In this document: in pieces, positions 10,877 to 22,210 of the stretch
Numbering within the stretch: position 1 is the stretch's first letter
Layout: every line of letters begins with the position of its first letter
Origin: Strongylocentrotus purpuratus
Lineage: Eukaryota > Echinodermata > Echinoidea > Camarodonta > Strongylocentrotidae
Direction: 5' to 3'
NCBI RefSeq assembly: GCF_000002235.5
Contig: NW_022145615.1
Span: 28,880,921-28,944,920, forward strand
Length of the DNA: 64,000 nucleotides
Translations under genes and position numbers: made by a program
The notes under the pieces: model-generated
The model's input: the letters and a program-made list of their open reading frames with translations, nothing else
Database searches by the model: none
Told to the model about the DNA's origin: nothing

Positions 10877-11000
10877 ATGGCGTCCTTAGTAACCAAGAAT
10901 GCCTGGAGGTCGGTGATGTTTAACCCAGAGCCCTTGTCGGTATTCATCACGATGATATTACTTTTCACATCATGTGGTTCCACTGTAGGGATCAAAGTTG
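10877..11000 (+). CDS. Gene B exon 1: start and signal peptide
   Basis: ATG at 10,877; 41 codons plus one base; donor GTTG|GTAAGT. Encodes the hydrophobic segment LSVFITMILLFTSCGSTVG. Confidence 0.82.
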
Positions 11001-14000
11001 GTAAGTTCATAAACCGAAGACACATTCAATATATATTTCATTCTGTCGTCATAATGTAGATATATACAGCTTCTCAGATACTTGATTGGTTTTTGTACTG
11101 CATATGAATTATATAATAGTACTCATGAAGAGAACGGTAAATTGCCGCTTTGTCTACACACAGCCCGTCTACTATCCAAACGAGGTCTTATAATCATATG
11201 ATGATTATCATTATTATATACTTGATTGGTTCACAATATGTTTCTGTACTGGATATGAATTATATGAATACTCGGGAATAGAACGGTGAATTGTCGTTTG
11301 GTCTACACTCAGCCCGTCTACTACCCAAACGAGGTCTTATCATCATATGATTATCATTATCATATACTTGATTGGTTCACAATATGTTTCTGTACTGGAT
11401 ATGAATTATATTAATACTCATGAAGAGAACGGTAAATTGCCATTTGGTCTACAACCAGACCGTCTACTACCTAATTTGTCTATTCCTTGTGATCAGGCTA
11501 CACACAGCCCGTCTACCATCCAAACGAGGTCTTATAACCATAATGATGATTATCATTATTATATACTTGATTGGTTCACAATATGTTTCTGTACTGGATA
11601 TGAATTATATTAATACTCATGAAGCGAACAATGAATTGCCGTTCGGTCTACAATCAGACCGTCTACTACCTAATTTGTCTATTCCTTGTGATCAGGCTAC
11701 ACACAGCCCGTCTACTATCCAAACGAGTTCATATAATCATATGATGATTATCATTATTATATATTGGTTCACAATATGTTTCTGTACTGGATAAGAATTA
11801 TATTAATACTCATGAAGATAACGATTACTTGCCGTTCGGTCTACCACCAGTTCGTCTACTACCCAATTGGTCTATTCCATGTGATCCACACCCAGACCCT
11901 CTACTATCCAAACGAGGTCTAATAACCCTATGACGATTACTATTATTTACGATGAAACGGTTATTAGACCGTATGGATAGTTGACAAATTGTGAGTTAGA
12001 CAAACCGAGAAAATATGTTCAATCACTTTTCCTTATTCATACCCAGGCCCCGTGAAATTATGCCTTGTGTTTGATAAATTGACCGGATAGCAGCACATTA
12101 TGTGTCAAAGATGATTTATGTATCAATGACAACGTTCATATGTTTTGGATAAATTTGTACGAAATACTGCGAAGTAGAATGGGTACAACTACATGGCAAA
12201 ATTCACTGTTGTTGTTGTTGTTATTTATACGCACTATTATGTTTGAGCTGTTACGATACACGTATAAATCAATTTAAATAATTTATACGTTTTCAAAAAC
12301 AAACACAATATATTTGACAAATCATTTCAAAATAGGAAAATGCAGGAGACCATCATCTAAAGCTTGAGCTTGCATATCATGCGGGCCATAGACAAGGAAC
12401 CCAATAATTATATAGGCGACCAAACTATAATATATATATATACACATAACATAAGAAAGAATTTAATTATTACAGCCACATAATGAAGAAAATCAATTTC
12501 TATAAAATAAAAATGAAATGCGTTTAGTTTAAATGAGCATATTATATAAGTATGTCTTTTGAGAAACGTGTTATAAATGTAATTTTTATGTAGGGCCTAT
12601 GTGCATGTGTTTGTATCCAAACATGGGGCATTGTTTCTTCGCGTTATTGTGCACTTCAGCAAGGCTTGGCACGCTCCACAGCCTTCTTTATTGATTTCAC
12701 TGATATTATTCTTATCACAGTATTCTGTCTTACTTCAACACTCCATCATTTCATCGATTAATTCTCGTATTGATTTTCAAAGATCTTTGAAATGATATAG
12801 CAGCATGATAAATATATCGGTATTCGCAATAACAATATTACAATCACCAATGCAACGAACCAGCAAAACTATACAAAGTAATAATCCAGTACCTAAACAA
12901 CATACGCACATAACGTACATTTTATTGAATGTTTGATGTAGAACACATGCTTTGTTCAATCTATTCAATCAATAAGAATGTATAAGCTCTCGCATTATAT
13001 GTTGCATGTAAAACTTCCCGATTCCCGAAGCGGTAGCAGTAAAATGAGAAAACGAAACTTGAGATTATTTAAAACTAATCAATGTAAAGAAGAGGGACAC
13101 ATGCATGATAAATAAAAGTTTAAAACTGTTCTTAGATGAATTTCTCCTTCTCGGCGAAGGGGTATCATTATACAAATTTACCCATATTTCTCTTTTAACG
13201 AGGTCGTAAAGACTTTCTAAATATCAATTTCAAAAGCGGTGTGCATCATCTATCATACCTATAATGCTTTATACATTTGTTGTTGTTTGTACGACTGCAG
13301 TTTATTTAACATCTCACTGTGGCTATGTGGTACCTACTGGAGCCGGGGGCCTCCTGGAGGCAGAAGACGGACTGAACTACAAAGATAATGTTGACTGTAC
13401 CGTAACTCTGGCCGCCCTCCCCACCCATAGGATCCTGATTCAATTCCATCGGTTTAGTCTAGAGAGTGGCGTTAATGGTAAGTTGGATGTGTAGGAAGGT
13501 GGGGGTTAGGCCCGCCCCCCCTCCAACTCCGGGGTCGGAATGACCGCATGCCTGTTACCAAAATGTCCGGTAAAGGGGCACTTTTTACGCACCAAAGTCC
13601 GGCTCGTACATACACAAAATTGACTTTACACACCGGACTTAGGGGGTGTTTTCAAAAGGAGGGAACACGCGTACCCTAAATAACACTGAGTGGGGGGGGG
13701 GGGGGCGGAATTATGGGGCCAGAAGGGTGAGGGTTATACTACCAGCAGAATATTGACTGTTACGTGACACTTGCCACCCTTCCCACATACATGATTTGGA
13801 GTCAATGATGGGTGTAAAAAAAACCACCACACCCCCCCCCCTAAAAAAGGCAAAAATAAAATAAACACTACATTAAAAAAAAAAACAGGAAAACTTTGAT
13901 TTTGCTCCTCCCCGCATTTTATATTTTATTGAGAAACCAGGGAGAGTGATTCCTTTTATCATGTTCCTGCATGGGAAAATTAATCAGATATATAGGGAGG

Positions 14001-16397
14001 ATAATATGTGTTCTCAATCAGCCCTCCCGTAAATTATGTATGGTCTGCGTTTTTTTTTTATAGAGACGCGATTTTTGAAAATGTGGGGTGAACGCAAGGG
14101 AGTTATCCTTTTGTAATTATTGATTACACAATAATTATGGACACCGGCTTTGCTTGCTAATAATGGTATACTTGGTGAAAATCATATAAACTTTGGCCTA
14201 TTTCATTGGGATCAATTGTGTATAAGAATATAACAATAACATCAATACATATCTATTACAGTCAGTAATTTGTTGGAAATAAAGTGTTCACATCCTCTTT
14301 TCCATTCAATTTGATGTATTCAGGTAAATGTCTCGACGGTTTAAGGTTTTATGATGGGAGTACGGTGAACGATCCGCCACTTACACCAGAACTCTGCGGA
14401 CGTCTTACCCAGCTACCAGACTTCGTCTCCAACGGTAGCAACATCACCGTAAGGTTCAAGACCGATGAAGGGGGACAGAGCTTCGGATTCGGGATCTACT
14501 TCACACAGATCTCAGACGGTATAACCATATATAACATCCATTTATTATTATGTTCCTTGAACCAGGGGGGGGGGGGGGTCCGGGTCTTCTCTAAGACCAT
14601 TCTCCATCTACAACTCTACCTGTATATCAAACTAAATATTAAGCACTCTTTTAGCAACTGTTCAGTATGTCACCACCAACCCATTGGTCCCCTTTAAAGA
14701 CCGTCTATACTACTGGGCCAGAAGGGATTAGACCACACAGCGAGGTCACTGACAGGTGGCTATCTCATTAACTCAGCTCTCAACGAACATAAGAAAAAGA
14801 GGATCATGGGGGACCAACAGGCACCGATTTGGGAAGTTTTCTATATCGAGGGAGCAAGTAGCTACAAGTAGGACAGGTGGGCTTTAAAGGGGTGTATCTG
14901 GTCTCCTCGATACCGATCTCCATCATACTCTTTCTAAAGAGGTAATGGTAAAAGACGAACGTTTTATAGATTCTTGATAGCATAATGTCGGTCGCACAAT
15001 AAAGGCTCAGAAGTGAGAAGTATGTGGTCATCGTAGATGTTTAAAATTAGTTTTCTTCAAATCAGAACCGACTTAGTTTTTATGTGTGAATGCTAAGATT
15101 CGAAACAAATACAATCTGGAAGGAACGGTGTTCAGACTTCGTTCGATTGTGTAGCAAAGTCGCTTAATAATCATCATTTGAGAAATGTCGTTTTTTGTAG
15201 AAAAAAATTATAAAAACCAGTCATTCCAATTTCCTCCCAATTCAGCACCATGTCTGGATGAGGAGTTTGAATGTAACAACAGCTACTGCATTGGTCAGTC
15301 TCTCGTCTGTAACACCATTAATATGTGTGGCGATTGGAGTGATGAAGGCAATTGTACAGGTGAGTTCCAATGCAATTTTTAGTACGGCTAAATAAAGTAA
15401 ATGCCTGCTCATCTTGAAATTATATAACTGTTCTTTCAGGATCGTCATTTAATATTTTCTGTCTGGAAATTTCGATCCTTGTTGGCAAATCGCAAAATTC
15501 GATGATTTTTTTAAAATAATTGTTATTTCATTAGGGGGTGAGGTAAAAACGGTTTCAAACTTTTGTGTCGTAAATTCTTGGAAAATTTTGGAGACTTTTT
15601 TTAATCTGGCGACTAGATTTCTGTCGATTCCAAATACCTTAAAATTGCTCTCCCTTTTTTGTTGTTGCTTGTTGGAATTGGTTCGACCTTTCCATTTGAC
15701 ATCGTGCATATCCATCAACTTCAATCTAATGTACAAAAGAAGATTGACTACTGAAATAACTCATTTAATTATCTTGACTAGATATTGATTATTGTTGTTG
15801 ATTCGCATCTAAATCAGTTGCGAAGAGAAATGAATTTTGTAACCCCTCCCTGGGATGACTGAGCTAGGATAATGGAATAAAACTTCCATCGGACTCTCAA
15901 ACTGTTGGGTTGTGTCTCATCAAATACAATTGTTTCAATGATGACTTTAACTATAACAACTGACATCATGACTAAATTTTGTCGCTAACTATCACAATGT
16001 ATAATTTATATGTTGGATCGATTTGTGGTGAGATGTCAAATTGATGATCTGCTTTCTTATTTTTGCTACAGCGCCCCCTCCTGAACCTAAAGGTTTATCC
16101 CTTGCTGCTATAGTCGGTATTGGTATCTCGGTCATTTTTGTCACTGCGGTAATTATCATGCTATGTGTACAGATCATCCAACATCATCGGAAACAGATGA
16201 TTCTGAAGCGACTGGTTGATCAAGTCGACCGCGACATCAAGAAAAACCCGTATGCGAAGTTGCCGTCAGATGGATCTGACGTTCAGAAGGAAGATGATTC
16301 GAGTTACGTTTTAAAGACGGATGACGTCGGGTTGAGCGGGAAAGTTTTCGGTCGAAAGCGATCCTCAAAAGTTGCTCCTTCACAGTACGACTCTTAA
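10877..16397 (+). CDS. Gene B: CUB-LDLa single-pass membrane protein (5 exons, 311 aa)
   Basis: Exons 10877-11000, 13301-13477, 14324-14518, 15246-15359 and 16072-16397 join in frame with every intron in phase 1. The product has an N-terminal hydrophobic segment (about residues 20-33, signal peptide), a CUB domain (about 48-164, four cysteines, split over two exons), one LDL-receptor class A module (about 167-203, six cysteines with the calcium-cage WSDEGNC) and a transmembrane helix (about 212-236). The cytoplasmic tail is about 75 residues, rich in Lys/Asp/Ser, with NPYAKL and a C-terminal SQYDS. It would be a type I surface protein. The order resembles NETO-type receptors, but with one CUB instead of two, so orthology is not claimed. 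Met14 is an alternative start that leaves a more typical signal peptide. Confidence 0.87.
11075..11960. repeat. Tandem repeat in intron 1 of gene B
   Basis: Five imperfect units of about 145-200 bp, each starting TACTTGATTGGTTCACAATA and containing GAATTATATTAATACTCATG, GGTCTAC..CCGTCTACTA and CCAAACGAGGTCTTATAA blocks. The two longest units carry an extra CTATTCCTTGTGATC segment. Repeat-internal open frames are not genes. Confidence 0.92.
13301..13477 (+). CDS. Gene B exon 2: first half of CUB domain
   Basis: 177 bp, phase 1-1. The acceptor is ACGACTGCAG and the donor AATG|GTAAGT. Encodes HCGYVVPTGAGG through FHRFSLESG, with CUB cysteines 1 and 2 (CGY and VDCTV). Confidence 0.9.
13497..13705 (-). 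repeat. Dispersed repeat, copy 2
   Basis: Inverted relative of 9,735-9,960 lying in intron 2 of gene B directly after exon 2. Shared words include CTCCGGGGTCGG, ACACACCGGACTT and CGCGTACCCTAAATAACACT. Confidence 0.75.
14324..14518 (+). CDS. Gene B exon 3: second half of CUB domain
   Basis: 195 bp, phase 1-1. The acceptor is TGTATTCAG and the donor GACG|GTATAA. Encodes KCLDGLRFYDGS, ELCGRL and FGFGIYFTQIS, which are the CUB cysteines 3 and 4 and the closing aromatic strand. Confidence 0.9.
14698..14883 (+). mobile_element. 186 bp TTAA-flanked insertion, copy 2
   Basis: Flanked by TTAA at 14,694-14,697 and 14,884-14,887. Shares the blocks ACAGGTGG.TATCTCAT.AAC, AGAAAAAGAGGATCATGGGG and GCAAGTAGCTACAAGTAG with 8,667-8,853. 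Lies in intron 3 of gene B. Confidence 0.85.
15246..15359 (+). CDS. Gene B exon 4: LDL-receptor class A module
   Basis: 114 bp, phase 1-1. The acceptor is CCCAATTCAG and the donor ACAG|GTGAGT. One complete module in one exon: PCLDEEFECNN..CIGQSLVC..MCGDWSDEGNC. Confidence 0.92.
16072..16397 (+). CDS. Gene B exon 5: transmembrane helix and cytoplasmic tail
   Basis: The acceptor is TTTTGCTACAG and the stop TAA is at 16,395-16,397. Encodes a Pro-rich linker (PPPEPKG), the helix LAAIVGIGISVIFVTAVIIM, and a Lys/Asp/Ser-rich tail. Confidence 0.92.
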
Positions 16398-17122
16398 AAG
16401 GATGCCTTCACTTTTCATTTACTGAGAGCCAGAAGGGCGTTGATTTATCATATTCTTATCCAAAGCTAACGCCCTACCAACTCTCAAAAGAGGTTTAGTT
16501 TCAGTCTTTCAACTATCAGTTAAGAAAATGAATAAGACTTCACGACAAACATTATATATATTATACAATCTCCGTCCAACTTTGTTTTTTTTCGAAAAGG
16601 AATTTGTTTTAATTGATATGAAAAATTGAGGTGCACATAAAGTTGTATTTTTGTTTCGTTTGTTTGTTTTTTTAAATGAAAATTCAATGGCATTTTCCTA
16701 TTTCCTTCTCTCTGGTGATGGTTACTTGTAATATTTTCAGTCTGAGTGCTCTAGGAAGAGCCGCCGAGAAAGGTCAAGTGCAAAAAGTGAGGAAAATGAA
16801 ACATGTGAAAAGGAATTAGATGGGCATGAAGCAAAAAAATAACGTGAGCCAAGGAGAGTGAGAGAGAAAGAAAAAAAAGAAACAGAGAGAAAGGAAGAGA
16901 GGGACAAAGAGATAGAGAGAGAGAGAGAGGGGGGGGGGGGACAGATGATGGATTTTACCAAAAAGAAAATTTCAATTTCACTGATTAATGATGTTCCAAG
17001 ACGATTTTATATATTGCTATAATTAATGGCGATCATGACCACACACTCTCAATTTATGTATTGTCAGCCATTTGGATTGTTTTGTCTGGATTTGTTTTCA
17101 AGTACATTTATTGCTTTCCATG
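16398..17122. other. 3' flank of gene B
   Basis: Expected 3' UTR followed by AT-rich sequence and a GA-rich tract (16,855-16,930) with a G run. No clear AATAAA signal was found close to the stop. Confidence 0.5.
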
Positions 17123-17745
17123 ATATCCTCTCTCTCTCTCTCTCTCTCTCCTTTCCCCTTTCCTCCACCTTGCTAACGCCTTGAGAAGCTCCCTCTCTCT
17201 CCATTCACTCCTTCCATCTGCACTTCGTTTCCCCCTCTCTCTCTCTCTCTCTCTCTCTCATACACATAGTTTTTACACTCCCTCTCTCTCTGTCGGTCTT
17301 TATGTCTGTCTCTCTCTCTCTCTCTGCTCATGTACACTCTAAAAACTGAAATGTTAAATGTCAATTCAAAAGGGCCGAGGAGTGACCACTCTTTCAAAAT
17401 GTCAGATTGTTTCTTATAACCTGCTAGATTCAACCTTTATAGTGTTGGATCCAGCATGTTCAAAGTGTTAATCTACCATTTTGAAAGAGTGGTCAGTCCT
17501 CGGTCCTTTTAAATGGTGATTTAACATTTCAGTTTTTAGAGTGTAGCTATTTCCCACTTTCTATCCTCTACTTGTTGACCCATAATTTTATTGTTCATTT
17601 CATGCATATTTTTCTAGCTTCCCCCTTACAAACTATTCATTTCACATCCAAGAAAATTCATAATGAAAATGCCATACACGCATACAATACACTTTCTCAT
17701 TTTTTTCTCTATCAAAATTAATGTCATAGGTTACTAGTATAAACA
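17123..17745 (+). repeat. Segment repeated downstream of genes B and C, copy 1
   Basis: Shares CTTGAGAAGCTCCCTCTC, TCCTCTACTTGTTGACCCAT and TTATTGTTCATTTCATGCAT, and ACTATTCATTTCACATC.AA, in order with 56,515-56,925. Contains CT-rich blocks and a MITE at 17,335-17,543 that the other copy lacks. Confidence 0.88.
17335..17543. mobile_element. 209 bp hairpin MITE with TA target duplication
   Basis: The ends CACTCTAAAAACTGAAATG and its complement form long terminal inverted repeats (about 65 bp with few mismatches), flanked by TA at 17,333-17,334 and 17,544-17,545. The paralogous segment at 56.7 kb reads CCTGTAGCC with a single TA, showing the empty site. TA duplication fits the Tc1/mariner group. 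Confidence 0.9.
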
Positions 17746-17785
17746 GGCGCATACGCTGATGGGGGAGAGGGAGGGCGGGGGGGGG

Positions 17786-19446
17786 GGGGATGCATTCGAG
17801 GTGAGTTCGGGACAGTCTTACTTTCTGGTCGGGACGTTCCGACTGCATTCGAGCCGCATTCGAGGTGCCAATTTGAAGATTCCGACGGCATTCGAAGTGC
17901 ATTCCAGGTTGGATTCTTTTAGTACCGAAAATATCGAAATAGATTCCGGCGGCAATCGAGATGCATTCGGGACGTTCCAACTGTATTCGAGCCGCATTCG
18001 TGCGGCAATCGAGATGCATTCGGGGCGCATTCGGGACGTTCCAACTGTATTCGAGCGGCAATCGAGATGCATTCAAATTTGCATTTCTTTTCTTATTTAA
18101 AATCTTTATATATCAATTTGAAATCCAACTACCACATAAGTCTGTGAATATTGATGTGCATCCCATCTTTCTTTTCTCTTCTTTTTTCTGTCTTTTCCCC
18201 CTTTTACCAATATTTTGTTCCTCCATATTTGTATCATTATGTATCCTTTGAGGGTAGTCATACTATCAAGCTTTGCTTATTTTGTCAACCCTCCTGTTTG
18301 ATGTTCTCGATTAGTTACACCCAGCCTTACTTTATTCTACATATATTCTTTTGTCATGTGTAAATTTGCAATATTTGTTTGTTATATATTTGTAAAAATG
18401 CAAAACAAAAAGAAAATCAAACAGAAATAAATAAATCAAATCAAATCAAATCAACTGTATTCGAGCCGCAATATCTAAAGATTCCGACGGCATTCGAAGT
18501 GCATTCCAGTTGGATTCTTTTAGTACCAAAAATATATCAAAATAGATTCCGGCGGCAATCGAGATGCATTCGAGGTGCATTCGGAACGTTCCGACTGTAT
18601 CGAGCCACATTCGAGCGGCAATCTAAAGATTCCGACGGCATTCGAAGTGCATTCCAGTTGGATTCTTTTAATATCGAAATATTTTCCAGCGCCAATCGAG
18701 ATGCATTTGGGGTGTATTCGAGCCACATTCGAGCGGCAATCTTAAGATTCCGACGGCATTCTGAGTGAATTCGAGTTTGATTCTGTTAGTACCGAAAATG
18801 TCGAAATACTTTCCAGCGGCAATCGACATGCATTCGAGGTGCATTCGGGACGTTCCACCTGCATTCGAGCTGCATTCGAGCGGCAATCTAAAGATTCCGA
18901 CAGCATTCGAAGTGCATTCCAGTTGGATTCTTTTAATACCAAAATATTTTCCAGCGGCAATCGAGATGCATTTGGGGTGCATTCGAGCCGCATTCGAGCG
19001 GCAATCTTAAGATTCCGACGGCATTCTGAGTGAATTCGAGTTTGATTCTTTTAGTACCGAAAATGTCGAAATACTTTCCAGCGGCAATCGAGATGCATTC
19101 GAGGTGCATTCGGAACGTTCCGACTGTATCGAGCCACATTCGAGCGGCAATCTAAAGATTCCGACGGCATTCGAAGTGCATTCCAGTTGGATTCTTTTAA
19201 TACCGAAATATTTTCCAGCGGCAATCGAGATACATTCGGGGTGCATTCGGGACGTTCCACCTGCATTCAAGCGGCAATCTAAAGATTCCAACTGCATTCG
19301 AGCCGCATTCGAGATTCCGACGGCATTCGAAGTGCAATCCAGTTGGATTTTTTTAATACCGAAAATATTGACATAGATTCCAGCGGCAATAGAGGTGCAT
19401 TCGGGACTTTCCAACGGTATTCAAGCCGCATTCGAGCGGCAATCTA
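17786..19446. repeat. GCATTCGAG-word satellite with higher-order units
   Basis: The basic word is about 10-12 bp (GCATTCGAGNN, GCAATCGAGAT, GCATTCGGGACGTTCC). It is organised into larger units of roughly 230-250 bp containing AGTGCATTCCAGTTGGATTC, TTTTAATACCGAAATATTTTC and CAGCGGCAATCGAGATGCAT. Open frames up to 144 codons on both strands are products of the 3n-like word spacing and are not genes. The array is split by non-satellite DNA at 18,077-18,450. Confidence 0.93.
18077..18450 (+). mobile_element. Insertion in the satellite, probable LINE 3' end
   Basis: Non-satellite sequence that ends in an A-rich (AAATC)n tail, then satellite resumes with ACTGTATTCGAGCCGC. A 3' tail of short repeats is usual for non-LTR retrotransposons; no coding part is present, so the class is inferred. 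Confidence 0.5.
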
Positions 19447-21000
19447 TGAGTTCATAGCTAATATGAAAACTAATACCATTCAGAAATTTGATTTTAAAGG
19501 TTGCAACTCTACACTTAAACTTTTAACATATGCTGACGACACCTTATTCTTTTGTTAAAAATAAAAACATATCTAGAGAATGTAATAGATGAATTAGACT
19601 TATTTGGAAAAGTCGCAGGCCCGACATTAAATAAAAATAATACTGTTCTTTTCTGGATTAGAGATTACATGAAAAAGATGGTTTCTCTGTGACTTTGATC
19701 TCACTTGGTTAAAAGAACCTGTATAGTACTTATATATTTCATATCTGCAGACTTATACTATGCTACAAAATTGAGTTGGGAAAATAATTGACCAAACTAC
19801 ACAAACTCTTGGACAACTGGAAAAGCAGAAACCTCACATTATTCGGAAGAATCACAGCTGTTAAATCACTTGCATTAAGTCAAATAGTTCATAGTAGACA
19901 TGATTCCACCAGAGTCTGAATAAATTGAATAAATTAGTATTCCAATTTATTTGGAATTCCAAAATCGACAAGGTAAAAGGGTCTATCCTTACTCAAAATT
20001 ATAGCCAAGGGGGATTACGATTGATGAGTTTTCGTTCAAGATGGCTTGGTAGATTATTGGATGACAGTAAAGGTCCATGACATTTTTTGACTGTGAAAGA
20101 CCTGTCAATACGCCTTGAAATAAGAATTCCAAAATCGACAAGGAAAAAGGGTTTATCCTTACTTAATATTATAGCCAAGGAGGATTACATATGATTAACA
20201 CTGAGAAACAGATTAATAAGTTTTCGTTCAAGATAGCTTGGTAGATTATTGGATGGCAGTAAAGGTCCCTGACATTTTTTTTACTGTTAAAGGCCTGTCA
20301 GTACGCCGAGGAAAAGCAAGCAAAGTCTGTTAAACTAAATCAAGCTATTCCAAAGATATGGTTCAGTGACTTTACAAATGAAGAAACTAGACTAGTAAAT
20401 CATATTCACTCTCTTGAAATTCCTTATTTCAAATTTGGAAGAGTGTCTTTACATATCAGTGACGTAAGGACAAAACGTTCCTACAGTCTGATATTTTTTA
20501 GCAGACACTCACTAACATATATTTTTTTTTTATTCTTTTTTTTTTTTGGGGGGGGGGAATATACTACAAAGATACTGGTTCCGTGTTCAAGGAAACATCC
20601 CTTATGAAAGTTCAATTTTAATTTTGCTGTTCAATATACTACCTGTAACAAACAATCTTTCCAACTGGGGGATTTGAAGACGACAGATACTGGACACAAC
20701 ATTCAATGGGATGATACCCACATTAATGAGTTTGAAAAATGATTCCTTCATTAATAGAGACTATTATATCACCTATCTTCGCTCCAGTGAATAATCACTT
20801 GGCTTGTATCAGTCCATAGGAGTGGACGAAAGCTTTCCTACTAGAAGCTTAAAGTACATGTTATAATTACCCCTATTACCAATGACAGTTTTCCGTATTA
20901 ACTTGGATATTATTCCTCGTTTTCAGAGCAGTCACTTAAAGGTATTACAAAGTATTTTGGATTTTTGAAAAATGGTTGGATAGTGAATCTTTACAATTTG
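19447..21000 (+). pseudogene. Degraded non-LTR retrotransposon (RT C-terminal half)
   Basis: The frame just after the satellite encodes LLTYADDTLFF, the reverse transcriptase catalytic YADD. Further frameshifted pieces follow: FGKVAGPTLNKN, WKSRNLTLFGRITAVKSLAL and FIWNSKIDKVKGS with a GGL motif. The WNSKIDK..GGLR segment is present twice (about 19,955-20,100 and 20,125-20,300), a local duplication. The order resembles the L1/Tx1 group. Many stops and frameshifts make it inactive. Confidence 0.8.
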
Positions 21001-22066
21001 GTATATTTGGATGCCCCTGTGGATCTTTTAAAAGCACTAGAAATTTTAGCCCCTAAAACACTTCTGCTTTTGAGAAATATGGAATATTAAGATTTACCGG
21101 TGCTCCCGGTAAATTTTGATAAATTTCAAATAGCTCCTACGGCCGTACAATGGTAAATGCGACCATGAAAATCTCAGAATATGTAGTTGTGGTATATAAT
21201 TTTCGAACGGGAATAGCTTATCGGTCGATTTCAGTCAAGAAACATTGTTTTATAGCTTAATTAATATATTGACCTTGAGAGGGAGCTATACAACATAAAT
21301 TGTTCATTATTTACAATTTCATAACTTTAGAGTCGATTTCGACCGCGACAACGATCAGTGAATATTGTAGGATATGCTTCCAATATGTTAATTTGAACCA
21401 AATTCACGACCCCATTCGAGCCCCATACCAAAACTTTGTATTACCTTTAAAAAAGGTTCTCTCGGTAGACGAGAGTCTACTAGAGTCAATAACTTATTCG
21501 TAGTGTCTGTTACAGTCTATTCACATGACCAGTTTCCTTGTATGTATCCTTTCATATCTCTAGGCTCTTAACGAATGACGTACGGTTGAGTTAACCTATG
21601 ACGTACCATTTTATTAACAACTAATTTCTCATTTTTTCAAGGACCTTTACATTCTTTAATGACAAATAGAATCGATGAACCTTAAGCCCAATACTAAGCC
21701 TTTTATCAAAATCATTATGGCGTGCAAAATATAAAGCCTGATAACACTGCTTTTGCAATAAAGACACTATTGACGTACCTGTTTGATTTAGAAGGACGGG
21801 GGGGGGGGGGAGGCGTTTCATGAAACAATAATTAGTTGGTGGTTTTCACCGACATAATATCATTTTCATCGACAATTTTATGGTCACCAACTTTTTTCCA
21901 GGCCTCTGATTGGTCAAATTTAGTAAGCGCTGACTGTTGTCGGCGGACTAATGTTGATGAAACGCCCCCAGGCCGTCATTTTAAAAACAAGCTACTGCAG
22001 CAGTCTTACAACACGAAATTATTCTGGTGATGTATCTTTCTACACATCGTCCTTTTAAACATAATC
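21001..22066. other. Upstream region of gene C
   Basis: No recognisable exon. Contains a G run near 21,798 and two stretches with GACGTAC words. It should hold the gene C promoter; no certain core element seen. Confidence 0.4.
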
Positions 22067-22210
22067 ATGGAGGGGCGTGTGATCACTTTAGTGTGTTTGG
22101 CGTTCGTCTTTGACTTTGGTCTCAGCATGGAGTTCCCTGGTCTCAGTGAGCCAATGCCTATGGACGGCGATGGGCCGAGATGCGTTATTCCAAAAGTTGA
22201 GCTCAAGGCG
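22067..22210 (+). CDS. Gene C exon 1: signal peptide
   Basis: ATG at 22,067, 48 codons, phase 0 exit at GCG|GTAAGG. The hydrophobic core is [17 protein letters not shown] downstream in-frame Met (codon 21) would lose the signal peptide, so the first ATG is preferred. Confidence 0.8.

Noticed and set aside
11347..11794. 88- and 124-codon open frames
   Set aside because: They lie entirely within a tandem repeat in gene B intron 1 and repeat themselves with the unit.
17642..19414. Many 60-144 codon frames on both strands
   Set aside because: Products of the GCATTCGAG satellite; identical peptides repeat in shifted frames and no splice signals or domains accompany them.
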